From assembly GCA_932294295.1 (NCBI GenBank), contig OW028580.1, positions 11,871,374-11,935,373 on the forward strand: a DNA stretch of 64,000 nucleotides, in the 5' to 3' direction. The notes under the pieces were generated by a model that saw nothing but the letters and a program-made list of their open reading frames with translations, made no database searches and had not been told where the DNA came from. The translations under genes and the position numbers were made by a program. The stretch is from Alitta virens (taxonomy: Eukaryota > Annelida > Polychaeta > Phyllodocida > Nereididae). Shown here piece after piece: positions 38,730 through 49,980 of the stretch; position 1 is the stretch's first letter; the number at the start of each line of letters is the position of its first letter.

Positions 38730-38906
38730 TTACTGCTGTATCAACATCTCCACAAACTCAAACGCCTTGTCTTCGGGATTTTCCATATGTAACAAGGTGA
38801 GATAAGCTGACATATTCAGTTCTCTTTCATTTTTCAAACATTCTGCAATTTCAATTCCATCTATTGTACCGGTGATCACTGCCACATACTTTCTTAGAAT
38901 ATCCAT
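38730..38906 (-). CDS. 58-aa small open frame upstream of the PC4-like gene
   Basis: ATG at 38906, reading MDILRKYVAVITGTIDG and ending at TAA 38730. It has a plausible amino-acid composition (leucine/glutamate-rich helix-like second half) and lies directly before the PC4-like frame in the same orientation. In a neighbouring frame the junction reads KRKRVGKTIS, which resembles the basic N-termini of PC4-like proteins, so it could be a detached 5' piece of the PC4-like gene. Not recognised. Confidence 0.4.
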   Translation of the reverse strand: MDILRKYVAVITGTIDGIEIAECLKNERELNMSAYLTLLHMENPEDKAFEFVEMLIQQ

Positions 38907-39730
38907 GGTTAGAAATAGCTGATGTCTGTACTGTCTTCGGTGTAAAAATGAATGTTAACTCGTAACCTTAGGGTATTTCTCTTAAATTTGCACCATCTGT
39001 GCTCTAAAAAGATTGGTTAACATCATGTAGCTATGAGTTCATTGGATCCTTTGAATATTTTAAAATGTTAAGGTTATAACAGTCCTCCAACATAAGCAGC
39101 GCCCTTTTTTTAAAAAAAAGTTGAGGTAATCCCTGAGTGATAATAACCAGAGTTTATAAACCATACATGTGCACCCGCCATTGAGGGTGATAATTGTGGC
39201 CTAGGTGAAAAAAAAAATCATCATTATCATGATAGTCTGGAAATTCATTAGGTTTCTGCATCTTGTAAAACCATCAATTGCGTCGTCTTCTTCTTCAGAA
39301 GGGATCATCTGACTGTGCTTGCTATACCATTAAAAGCAAAAGTCATCACATCTTTGACAACTGGTTCACGACACAGGAATCTCACGCAATATTCTGTCCT
39401 TTAAAACATTCATTGCTGCTCTCATATTCTGCAAAATTTGCTTTACATTTGAAAAGTGAAGCAAATTTGTCTGTGCTTTCATGCAGAATAAAATGGTGAA
39501 CTTCCTTTTGACATTCCTTATGTCCAACAAGTATCCAGTGGAAAAATGTAACCATGATGTTGTCTGTAGAGCTCTTGGCATCCTAATGAACACAGTCGTC
39601 ATGTTATAATGTTAGGGAAAGCTACCATACTCAGAGTGTTATTCATCACTACAGTTACTGATCATATTAACCAGTTAAAAATGTACCTAATTAGAATAAT
39701 TGATTACCATGTGTGCAAATATCTATCACA

Positions 39731-39850
39731 AACATACAACCAGGTGGCACTCACAGTGTGTGAGGGTGTGTGTGGTGGCAGCACCTCACAGTGCTTCACT
39801 GCTGCCCTCTGCAGAGTGACCTACTATACACGGTAAAGCACATACTACTC
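39731..39850 (-). repeat. right terminal inverted repeat of the TTAA element
   Basis: Reverse complement of the left terminus; it ends ...ggtaaagcacatactactc immediately before TTAA. Confidence 0.9.
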
Positions 39851-39854
39851 TTAA

Positions 39855-41900
39855 AGGTATCATCTGTTTCTATATATACACATTATTTGACCAGAATCTG
39901 TCCTTTAGTTATGGCAAAACAAAAAATCCAGAATGGGATCTGGATCAAATATTTGCGCTGGGTTCCAGATCCATAGTGTGACCCATATCCTCCAATAACT
40001 AGGGGTGGGTCAACATGAAATGGGATGACAACCAACGAAATTGATTAGCAGCATTGATTGCATGTGCTGGAACAGTATGCCAGATCCAGGATCCAGAATA
40101 TGATCCGGATTACCTCAAAAAGTTTATCAGTTCTAGGGTTTGGCATTATCAATCTGCCCACCAAATTTCATGGCAAATCCAACCATAACTTTTTGAGATA
40201 TCCTGCTAAAAAACAAATAAATAGATACATAAATAAACTAAAAGGCACTCAGAGAGTGCAAGCCTCCACCAAGGCCACTGGAATTACTGCCGACCCAGTA
40301 TTCGCCATTTTTTTGGAGACCAGTCAGTCTAACTTGGTCCAATATTGGCCCAATGTCAGGTTGGCCTACATTTGGTCAATAGCCACTGTCACAAAGGCCT
40401 ACTGATGTCCAAAAAACATGACAATTAAAAGTCGGCCCAGCGTTGTTGTAATGTTGGCCCAGTGTTGTCCCAATGTCAGTTTGGCCCACATTCGACCAAT
40501 GACAGGTAAGCCTAACTGTAACATTGGCCTACCGCTGGCCAAAGGACATTTTAACTCAAAGTCGACCCAGGGTTGACCCAACATCAATGCGGCCCACTTT
40601 TGGCCAACCGCAGGTAAGCCCCAGTGTAGCTCACTTTTGGCCAACCTGTAACACGGGACTACCGATGGCCAAATGACATGTTAACTCAAAGTCAGCCCAG
40701 TGTTGGCCCAACAGCAATGCTGCCCACTTTTGGCCAACAGCAGGTAATTATATGCTTCACTGTAACATCGGCCTACCGAGCAAATGAACCTCCACCAATA
40801 TGTATGTACTGTTAGTTCTATGTTCATTCACAATTTTTCCTTAGTGTTGTGTTCGCCATTGTTTTTGGAGACCGGTTAGTCTAACTTGGCTCACTGTTGG
40901 CCCATGTTTAAAAAAATTAAAATAATAAACGAGACTGAAATCATAAGCTTCCTGGCGGAGGTAAAAAACAACCTCCCTGGTTGAGGTAATAAACGAGACC
41001 GAAAACATAATGAATAAACTAGGAGGCACCCAGAGAGCGCAAACCTCTGCCAAGGCCCACTGGAATAACTGCCGACCCAATATGTATGCTCTATTAGTTC
41101 AATGTCCATTCACATTTTGTTTGTGGAAACCAGTCAGTCTAACTTGGTCCAATGTCAGGTTAGCCACATGTGGCCATCACTGTCATTTAGGCCTACCGGA
41201 CGCCAAATAACATGTCAAGTCTAAAGTCAGCCCAGTTTTGGCCTAATGCTGGCCCAATATCAGTGCAGCCCAAATTTTGCCAACAGCAGGCAAGCCCCAC
41301 TCTAACATTGGCCCACCAATAGCCAAATGACATGTTAACTCAAAATTGGCCCAGTGTAGTCCTAATGTTGGCCAGCGTTGGCCCAACATCAGTGTGGCAC
41401 ACAGCAACAGCAGGTGAGCTCCACTGTACCATGGGAATATCGATGGCTAAATAATATGTCAACTCAAAGTCGGCCCAGCACGTTGGCCCACTATCACCCT
41501 TGGGAAAATGACATCAAAGCCAGCCCACTCTGCTGTTGGCGTGCTGTTGGTCCAATTTTGGCCCAATTTTGGCCCAATGCACTGTTGGCCAATGTGGTCT
41601 GGATGATCCAAAAACGCTATTTCATGAGATATCATCTGTTTCTATACATTATGACCAGAATCTGTCCTTTCGTTATGGCAATATAATATATCGTGTGACA
41701 AAGTCTTCTGGATCCAACATCCAGAATGTGATCCAGATCAAATACTTAGTTTGAGTTCCAGATCCTTTGTGTAATCCATACCCTCCATTAACTAGAGGTG
41801 TTTGAACATCAAAATGGAATGAAGACCATACAATTGATTAGCCCAGTAGCATTGACTGTATATCATTACAGTTCCAAGATCCGGAATATGATCCGAAATA
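39855..41900. repeat. GTTGGCCCA minisatellite / composite repeat, right part
   Basis: Continuation of the tract interrupted by the TTAA element. Modules caaggccactggaattactgccgacc (about 40270, 41053), the gttcgccattg...accagt block (about 40300, 40850) and gatccagaatgtgat (about 39930, 40090, 41700) recur, separated by stretches of ttggcccaa variants. A higher-order tandem repeat of about 0.5 kb is likely. Confidence 0.8.
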
Positions 41901-43315
41901 CGATCCAGATCAGCTTTAAAACTAAACCCCAGTGTACGTCATGTGAATTGGAAATCCCAATGGTTGAGGGACTGCATTGTTGACATTTAAAAATAACATA
42001 GCATACCCTCAGCAACTTTGTTTTACAATAGACTTCTATGAGTATATTGGCTCAGTTAAGTGTATATTTCAAACAAATGTCAGCAACTATAGTATATAAA
42101 CTTATATAGTCCTTCCCCACTTTCTAACTGATAAAAACACAAGTACTGTGAATAAAAACTTAAAACAAACATTTGTTATATTCTCCATTGAAATTTCTTC
42201 TTTGGCAAAAAATATAAAGATAGGAAACTTGAGTTAATAGGTACAAAGATTGATTGTGTCTACACCCAGCTCACAGATTTTTATGCGACATTTCAATAAA
42301 ACAATACTTAGCCAAACAAACTTCTGGTAACTGGATAGACAGTCTACTAAACTATGTGGCATAATATGGCTACCAGAAGGCTGTAAGACTCAGGTCTGTA
42401 ACTCGTGCAGCTGAATTTAACTCAGTGAATTATAGTCAGACAGAGCTCTGCAGAGTGTCTGTTTCAGCCATTTACCTTGGCTGTTCAGATATCTGAAAAT
42501 GAATATTATGCAAGTACCATCATATTTAAGACGCGTCAATGTGACATAATGCACACGCGCCAAGCGTAGTGTAAAAAGCACTAGGCTTTTTGTCACCAGC
42601 AAATAATGATGCAGAAATGTCTATATGCAATCTGCAATATTCTGCAATATTGTCTGTGTTTGGAATATATATTATATAATGTGTGAATATATAATGTGTG
42701 AACATGCTATGAATTTGTTGATGTGTTTACATGCTATGAATTATTGTGAGAAATATATGTGTATGTAAATTCTAGTATTTAAAAGGAGGAATATGGAAAT
42801 GCCAATAGAAGGGGAGCAGCTGGACTTCCAGAATGTATGGCATTTTATAGGTGGACAATAGGTGGCTGGTCAGCATGGTCTCTGTATCCATGGGAGGGGG
42901 AGCAGCTGAGCTTCTGACAATTGGGGTAGAGTCACCATGGTTTAGTTGGATGAATCAGGTCATTCAATAAACATTAAATAACAGCATATCCAAATGTCTA
43001 ATTAGCAATGACAATGTTGAGTGCACAGTGCCATCTCATGTAAGGTTTCGGCAGCAATTTTAAGAATTCATTGCTAATACCCACATCTGTGCTCAACTTC
43101 CGATTCTGAAATTCCAGGCTATACAATTTTGAAACTTTCACATTCGCTGACACCAACATTAGTATTAGCACACAGTCACACTTCTCATAGTCACCCTTCA
43201 GTGTCCATGTTAGTCCCACTTCAGTCTCAACCATTGCCACTTGAGTTTTGATAGGTTGTCAGTGCCTTCTAGTGATCTAAGCCATACAACTATTCTTGTA
43301 CACTTATCTACTTCT
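41901..43315. other. intergenic, no feature recognised
   Basis: AT-rich sequence with no coding character; a short tandem atataatgtgtgaa-type duplication occurs near 42672-42702. Confidence 0.4.
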
Positions 43316-43385
43316 GTGGTCTAGTGTTAGCGTGCTCAGCTTCAAATCCCCCAGAGAACATTATATAAATTTTAATGCTGGATCA
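43312..43385 (+). repeat. possible tRNA-like SINE head fragment
   Basis: The string gtggtctagtgttagcgtgc resembles an A box and ttcaaatccccc resembles a B box, but they lie too close together for an intact tRNA gene. Best read as a deleted SINE head. Confidence 0.3.
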
Positions 43386-44059
43386 TTTCTGATTTGATAG
43401 ATCTGTCGTCCCAATCTCCATTCAGGCACATAGTCACATTATAGTCTCCTTGTCACTGCATAGTCTCCTGGGGGAAAAGCACTAGTAGAACACCCACTGG
43501 TGACTGGGAAGCACTATCCCCCTACCTATGATCATCTGCTGAGAGCCTGATTATGAGGGATATTTGTTCCGAACATCAGCTCCCCGTTACAGGGAAGGAC
43601 AACCATTTCAAGTTTTCAATCAATTCACAGCCATAAAAAAAGGCCTCATATTGTACGGAGGTTTAATCTTTAGTATTTCTTTCGTTTTATTCAGCCTCAT
43701 CTGTAATTCGTCTACAGACTCTACTTGTATACTTGTACACTGTACATTGACTCCAAGGTATCGACTGAAGATGACATTTCCATCAAGAAATATAAAATTT
43801 AACCATGCATGAAAGTAAATCAAGGGAAACAAAATGACTAACAAGCACTGAAGAGTATGACATCATTCATACCTGTTGTTCACATGTTCTATTGGCCAAC
43901 AATAGACCAACACTTGATAAACCTTGACACGATTAGATTGTAATTAGCTCTAATTAGACAAGAAATATAGTTGGACCAATAGAATGTAAACAATTTCAAT
44001 ATAAGCCTTTCATTTTGAAAATTCCAATATTCCCAAAATTCCCGCCGCCATAAATTCCC

Positions 44060-45025
44060 GGATAATGTCCAAAACTCCGGAAACCTTCCTGGCCTTTGCA
44101 TCATCTGAGTATTGCTTTGATCCTAATTTATCCAGGCCTCTTAGCCTGTCTTCTGTAAAATTTTTGGATACTTCCATTCCCCCATTCTTTTCTTTATCTG
44201 TTGCATCGAGTAAGAATTCAATTAAAGGTTTTGATGTTGTGGTGGTTTGTTTGGGTGCCCAGGTGTGTGCATATTCGGACCATGGCTATCATGGTGGTTC
44301 TCCTCTAACTCACAAGCTTGTCCGCCTGGATGAAGCCGGTTTTTCCTTTGATTGGATGTGCTGCTTTTAATATCACCCCGAATTTATTATGAGCGGGAGT
44401 GGCTACTAATGCTAGGAGACTCCAGTTTGGTAAATGTATGAAATTTATCTAATAAATCATAAATATGTACTTTTAGATCCGGTTTTGAGTAGCCAGCTAT
44501 GACAGCTTTGTCTAGTTTCAACGTGACGGGTCGTTTTTGAGCACCCTCTTTCTCTTTCATCCTCACCTTAACTCCATCTCATATGGTTTATTTCCCCATT
44601 TCTTTTCCGTTTTTTTTACAGCTCTTGGGATTACCCTACGGTTATTGGGTGTCCACAAGAGCTGCTTGTATGTTTTTGTCTGTTCTGTCTCTGGTCTGTC
44701 TGTGTGTCTTTACTCTCTTGTCTATATGCCAATAAATAGCGAGTGTGTCCATCTTAACGCTCACCTTGCGTTTGTGTTTTTTTAATGAATTACTTACAGT
44801 AATTTTGGTTAATGGCACCTCACCATCTTGGATTCTCTTTCTTGTTGCTTTCTGTAGTTTCTCTTCCTGCTGACTGGTCATATGACTCTATTGACCAATG
44901 GTCAGCATCCTGCTTTCTAGAATTATCTTCGCGCCCCTTTTCAAGAGTTTCAAGCCTCCTGAGCTTCAGAACTGCAGTGCTAAACTCACACTTTTTCTTC
45001 CTTGCAGCAAAACGTCACAAAAATG
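44060..45025 (-). pseudogene. coding-like fragments on the minus strand, unidentified
   Basis: Two stretches have protein-like composition. About 45018-44822 reads KKKCEFSTAVLKLRRLETLEKG...DHWSIESYDQ and reaches a good donor (AAGATG|GTGAGG). About 44257-44027 reads KPLIEFLLDATDKEKNGGM...VSGVLDIIREFMAAG and ends in a stop. They could be two exons of one gene or remnants of a retroelement protein. A plus-strand frame also spans the second stretch (44065-44370), which weakens the call. No family is recognised. Confidence 0.3.
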
Positions 45026-45408
45026 ACATATTCCTTGTTTTCATCACCTACCTACAGGTACAAAAGAGAGAAAAGCCAAGCTATATCAGCACTTAGTCAT
45101 GGTACTATGGGTTTATTTAAGGCAGCTTCACGTCCACTCAGGAGTATTTGCTTGGAGGGGACAGTGTTAACTGTGTCTTCAGTGCATGACATTTTAGGAG
45201 ACTTGCTGTGTAGCTGCCATGGGCCATTATGAAGCAAACTCGCCCTGACAAGCAAAATGATAGCGCTCATCAAAGAGAAAATGAGCCCGCTTTCATCCAT
45301 TATCGCTCAAATGATGCCTAACTTGCCCTATTTTTGCCCTATTTTTGCCCAGGGGATGAGGTGCCTTAGTGACGCGTGGCCTATTCTTTGCCTCTATGGT
45401 TCATCATG

Positions 45409-45460
45409 AGCTTCAGAAATGCAGTGTTAAACTTATAATCAAGTTTTTGCTGCTAAGGGA
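45409..45460 (-). repeat. diverged duplicate of the exon-like segment at 44957-45010
   Basis: The stretch gagcttcagaaatgcagtgttaaactt (45409 onward) repeats gagcttcagaactgcagtgctaaactc from about 44958. On the minus strand both encode related peptides (FNTAFLKL versus FSTAVLKL), suggesting duplication of a coding segment. Confidence 0.45.
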
Positions 45461-45599
45461 TTGGTTCCAGAATATACCACTGCGACACTTTCTTGGGTCA
45501 TTAGTAGCAATTCCATTAATATTTTTCTTTAGACCGAAAATTAGATAGGTACATCAGAAACAAGGTTGGTCTTAACACGGGGAAATTAGCAGAAATACC

Positions 45600-45840
45600 T
45601 TACCATAAAGCTGGTGGCCTAATGTTTACGGCATCTGCAAATTCCATATTGGCCAGCATGAGCTACATCCCAGCTGGATGTCATTTGGATGAGACGTTAA
45701 ATTGGCAGTCCCTTGCACTTGGTGTCTACCCTGAGGCAAGTGAAAGATCCCACCCATGGGGTAAATTTGTAACATGGGTGGACTCGTCCTCTCTCTCTCT
45801 CACCTCATCAATTAACCCTCGTTAGTGGCAAGAACTTGGC
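45600..45840 (+). repeat. tRNA-derived SINE-like dispersed repeat, copy A3 (inverted relative to A1/A2)
   Basis: It contains the reverse complement of family A blocks (gagacgttaaattggcagtc, cacttggtgtctaccc, cacccatggggtaaatttgt). It is followed directly by a tetranucleotide microsatellite. Confidence 0.5.
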
Positions 45841-45863
45841 TTAGAGGGCTGCACTTTCCATAA

Positions 45864-45920
45864 TATCTATCCATCTATCTATCTATCTATTTATCTATTT
45901 ATCTATTCATCTATCTATCT
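45864..45920. repeat. (ATCT)n microsatellite
   Basis: An imperfect run of ATCT units with occasional TTAT and TCAT variants. Confidence 0.9.
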
Positions 45921-45924
45921 TTAT

Positions 45925-47040
45925 TGTGAGGTTGTCTTAAAGGTGAGACAAATAGTGATGCTTCTAATTATGAAATGGTCTCTCCAAATATTTTGTCTTC
46001 CTTGTTCATAAAGTATATATAGACCTTACTTAGACTAAAGTGGCTCTTGTTGAACGATACCATACACTGGGCAGTAAGAGGTCTTCATCTCACTCTATCT
46101 GCATTCATTTATTCTACATCCTTCCATTTATGTCCATATCTTTTAGATCAAAATTTGCTCACAATTATTTCCTTTAGTCTGCTTCTTTTCCCTCCTAATC
46201 AGATAAAATCAAATTTAGTGCTGTCATTTAATTCGTGTGATTGGTTTTCCATGTGTCTTGCATAGCTCATTCTTCTTTGTCATATGATGCCTTCTGGTTC
46301 AGAAATGTTAGATTATCATAGTGGGTCTTCACAGAACTCATTTTATTTATATTACATATATGAGTATAACATGTCTTTTTTAACAATAAAAAAAACACAC
46401 ACATGCAGAAGAAGGTATGATATTGTATAGCTGTATTTTTGGAGGTAATGGATCTTGACCATGACGTTTTCTGGAATAGAACTGCACCATCCCTGATTTA
46501 AATATAATACGGACTGCTTCAGGATGATCAGTTTCACTTTCATTTTCCAAACTAAGATCACGGCTTCCCCAATTATACAATATTTATGAAACAAAATCTG
46601 GGGTTGAAACTAATTAATCCATTTGAAAAAAGTAATTTTAAAACATATCTGGGTGAGCAGTCACTATTCAAACTGGACCATGAACTTAAGCAACGTAGCT
46701 AAACTTCTCCAATTCCTGACCCAACAAAGACTGGATTGAAGCTGAATTTTCCTTCTTTTCAAATCTGTCCCAGTTGCTTATCTCCAACCAATAAACATAG
46801 ATGATATTGAATTCCACCAACCAGGAGCCATTTCAGGGACACACCTTCAAAACTTAACTGGTCAATGCAATGCTGTTGCTATCAGTTTGTTTTTGTTCAA
46901 AACAATGACAAATTTGGGATTTCAGTGCGTCATGAACGTCATCAGTTCAAATGGCATTTTCTACATAAATTAATAAACCAAAGTTTCCAGACCCATAAAA
47001 TGGATGCAAATGATTTTTTTTTTCATTACTCTATAAATGC
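45925..47040. other. intergenic, no feature recognised
   Basis: No coding character or identified repeat was seen in this stretch. Confidence 0.4.
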
Positions 47041-47727
47041 AGAACATTTCTGAGAGTACCAATACCTTCAAATGTTGTGCAGGAGAACAAAGTTACCACT
47101 GAAGTTCTATCAATTGCCATTCAAACAAAGTATGTGTTTTTGCACTTCTGATCAGTAAAGCCCCGTTCCCACATAGTCGGATTTGCCATAGTGAACCTGT
47201 AGTATGATGTAACGGTTACGTAACACGCTTCTCGGGCCCAATCCGTACTAAACCCTATGACTACTCCTTGCTGTCGGGCAATACCCGGCAGGGAACTCCT
47301 GGGACCCATGGCCAATCCGGGAGTTTTGGAGCCGGCAGCCGAGTATGCCGTGCTGCATGGCACACCCGTCGGATTCTGACAGATTTTCAAAAATCCGTCA
47401 TGAATCCGTCAAACTCGGCGAGTCACCCGTCGAACCTGCCGAGTCACCCGTCGAACCCGCCGGCTTAGCCGTCGAAGTCGACAGATTAATTGTTGCTAAT
47501 TTCCCTCGTATTACACCCGGCAGGTTGTTCAGGGGTGCGAGGAGTAACTTCCAGGAGTCACTTGTCGGGTTGTAGGAGTGCCAGAATTGAGCCGTTGGGT
47601 TTAAAGTGGCACCCACGGGGTTTAATACGAGTGAATCATGTAGATCCAATGCGCTTGGACTAACTGCAAATGACGCAATGGCATCTGGGTTTATTATGTC
47701 ATCACAGCGGGGTACGTATCTAGGTAG

Positions 47728-47736
47728 TATATAAAG
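47728..47736 (+). promoter_or_regulatory. TATA box of the MADF-type gene
   Basis: TATATAAAG lies about 30 bp before a pyrimidine-flanked tcattca initiator-like site (near 47758) and about 80 bp before the ATG at 47818. Well placed for a core promoter. Confidence 0.55.
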
Positions 47737-48214
47737 ATTGACCAGTGATCAGGAGATCATTCAGCATTTTGCTAGCTTACATAGAAGACCAATAGACCGC
47801 TCCAGAAATTTTTAATCATGCCTATGAAGACCAGGTTTGCCAAAAAGCCTGCATTGGATGCAGAACAATCTGCAAATTCATCTGTGACTTCACATGCAAC
47901 TATTGATGATGGATCTTCTGAATCTGAAAAGCCGAGAAAGAAAACACAAAAGAGTGCTCTTTCTGTGAAGAAAAAGAAGAAGTCTGCTGCAAGATCTCCT
48001 GCCAAGAAGACTGCTGCTGCAAAGTCTCCTGCCAAGAGGGCTGCTGCTGCCACAAGATCTCCTGCCAAGAGGGCTGCTGCTGCTGCAAGATCTCCTGCCA
48101 AGACGCGTTTGCCAGTGCCAACAAGAACTTAATCAGATGCTTGCAGTAGTAATGATGAGCCCCAGGTTGCTGCTCGTGCATCTGCTCATCCTCATGCTCT
48201 TGCATCTGCTCCTG

Positions 48215-48345
48215 CACCTGCTACTTTGCCTGCACCTGCACCTGCTACTTCGCCTGCACCTGCTACTTTGCCTGCACCTGCTACTTTGCCTGCACCTGCT
48301 ACTTCGCCTGCTACTTTGCCTGCTACTTCGCCTGCTAGACGTTCC
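48215..48345 (+). repeat. coding tandem repeat (Pro-Ala-Thr rich)
   Basis: Units of gcacctgctactttgcct and shortened forms, encoding PAPATLP/PATSP. Inside the MADF-type gene. Confidence 0.85.
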
Positions 48346-49129
48346 TCTGCTCCTAGGAAAAAACAGGAAAAGTTATACTTGCCAGCCAGTGATGAGCAGG
48401 AGATCGCTTACTGGTATAGAGACAATCCCATTTTTTATGACAGGTCCTTGAAAGCCTACAAGGATACAGGAAAGAAGATGGCCCTCATCAACAAAATGGC
48501 TAAGAAAATGAGCGTCCCCTGCACTGGATTCCAACTAAAGACCTGGATGGAATCCATGAGGACTTGTGCAGGGAAACTAGTTCAACAGGGACCATCTGGT
48601 ACTGCGAAGAGGAACCCCACAGAGAAGGAGTTGTGGATCATAGCTAATTTTGAATTCCTCGTTGATCACATAACGCGAATTCCAAGTCGCCAGGGGAACA
48701 CTGCTCTTCAAAAGAAAATAGGCAAGGCACGGCAGACTCTTCGAAATCTGGAAGAAGGGAGCTCTACTCCAGCTGAAGATTCCGGGGCCCAGGAAATTTC
48801 GGATCAGGACATTTCTATAGATGTCCCTACTGTCCGGCAGACGAAGGGTGGCCCATACAAGAAGAGGAAGAGGGCAACTCCACTGCAATCTGGCATCGAC
48901 AACCTGGTACACATTGCCAAACAATCTACTGGAGTCATCCAGGAAACTATGCAGCAATTGGCCGCTCCTCCAAAGGACATGAAGGAGAGGCGAATCCGTG
49001 CGATGGGCGAATTCATCATCAGGAATGCTTATCCATGGAATATGATGCTTTTGAAGAGCTGCATAGCCAACTCATCCCCACATTTATGCAGCACAAAGCA
49101 AATGCCCAGAGATCGAAATTCCATCTGCA

Positions 49130-49205
49130 GCATCAACCCCAGCATCAACCCCAGCATCAACCCCAGCATCAACCCCAGCATCAACCCCAGCATCAACCCC
49201 AGCAT
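49130..49205 (+). repeat. 12-bp coding minisatellite (HQPQ)n
   Basis: Six consecutive perfect units of catcaaccccag. In the frame that matches the downstream reading they encode HQPQ; in the unshifted frame they encode INPS. Confidence 0.9.
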
Positions 49206-49765
49206 TTCATGCAGCAGCAGCACCAGCAGCAGCACCAGTTCTATCCTCCTTCTGGGTCCCAACATCAAGTGCACTTCACACCAATGCTTAGTCCGGAAAA
49301 GAATTGGCCAACTATAGCATCGGGAACCTTGGCAGTGCCTCCTTCCGGACCTCCATCAATGATATCAGAGATTCCAACCACATCATCAACTCCTGGTTTG
49401 AATATCAGCCAGTTTTTGAACATGTGAAGACAACAAACCATCCCCGGCCTTTTTCAAGGCCACCAAATCCTCCCAAAAGAGCACGCCTTGTACACATATT
49501 TGTGTTGACAATCAATCAAAAAAAAAAGTCCAAAACCCTCCAAACTTTTCTCTATCTTTGTCCAAGAAAGTATAATATTTTAGTCCAAAAACAATTTCTT
49601 TTCATTAAGGAACTTGTTCATATTTCCTTTTGCTTATTAGAGCAAAAATACTTATTGGTCCATTATTTTTTAATATTCTTTTATTTAATTACATTTGGAC
49701 TATTTTTCAGTAAATTGCTTATTATCACTTTAATAAAACTTTCAAATTTCATTAGCAAACAAAAT

Positions 49766-49980
49766 GGCAATTATCTTATGTGTGGTGGTGTCAGGATTAA
49801 TAATTTTGAGCAAAGAAGACATCATTTTTTTGGTTCAGAAGTGCCGTAGTTTTTTCTTGTTCAGAAGTGCCGTACTTTCATCATTTTTATTATTTTCTAC
49901 GGCACTTCTGAACCAAAAAAATTATGTCTTCTTTGCTCAAAATTATTAACCCTGACACCACCACACTTAAGTTAATTGCC
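49766..49980. repeat. long hairpin (83-bp inverted repeat arms)
   Basis: The arms 49766-49848 and 49898-49980 are reverse complements with only a few differences and a loop of about 49 bp. The loop contains a third, direct copy of ttcagaagtgccgta. It is followed by a short direct duplication (ttaattgcctacg). Foldback element or small palindromic MITE. Confidence 0.85.

Larger units (their letters stand above)
36166..39854. mobile_element. TTAA-flanked inverted-repeat element carrying a PC4-like gene cluster
   Basis: Two copies of TTAA (36166-36169 and 39851-39854) bound a 3681-bp insertion whose ends are inverted repeats of about 120 bp. The sequences either side of it join to re-create a second, uninterrupted copy of the host repeat at about 41590-41680, so the boundaries are exact. 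TTAA target duplication is characteristic of piggyBac and Kolobok transposons, but no transposase is encoded. The interior encodes, on the minus strand, a tandem PC4-like protein, a small basic protein, a Lys-rich protein and another short frame. It may be a non-autonomous element with captured genes, or part of a larger virus-like mobile element family. The cluster is partly decayed (one stop, one frameshift). Confidence 0.85.
47818..49427 (+). pseudogene. MADF/Myb-like DNA-binding protein, Harbinger-type, with one stop and one frameshift
   Basis: One frame from ATG 47818 encodes a Lys/Ala-rich N-terminus with repeated SPAK motifs (about residues 60-100), like the tail of histone H1. An in-frame TAA (48130-48132) interrupts it. 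The same frame then resumes with PAPATLPAP repeats (about 48215-48345) and a MADF-like domain (about 48385-48700: EIAYWYRDNPIFYDRSLKAY, FQLKTWMESMR, NFEFLVDHI). The reading frame must shift between about 49005 and 49035 to continue as MEYDAFEELHSQLIPTF, a HQPQ repeat and a Gln/His/Pro-rich end at 49427. About 535 codons in all. MADF/Myb-SANT-like proteins are the usual partner of PIF/Harbinger transposases, and many are domesticated host regulators. No transposase is nearby. The breaks could be real decay or sequencing errors, since the rest is well preserved. A polyadenylation-type aataaa follows near 49734. Confidence 0.7.

Noticed and set aside
47161..47225. Left terminus of a Harbinger element (TAA followed by a GCCCCGTTCC-type start)
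   Set aside because: No matching inverted copy could be found on the right side of the MADF-type gene.
48137..48451. Plus-strand Leu/His-rich frame and its minus-strand counterparts
   Set aside because: Shadow frames of the Pro-Ala-Thr coding repeat in the MADF-type gene.
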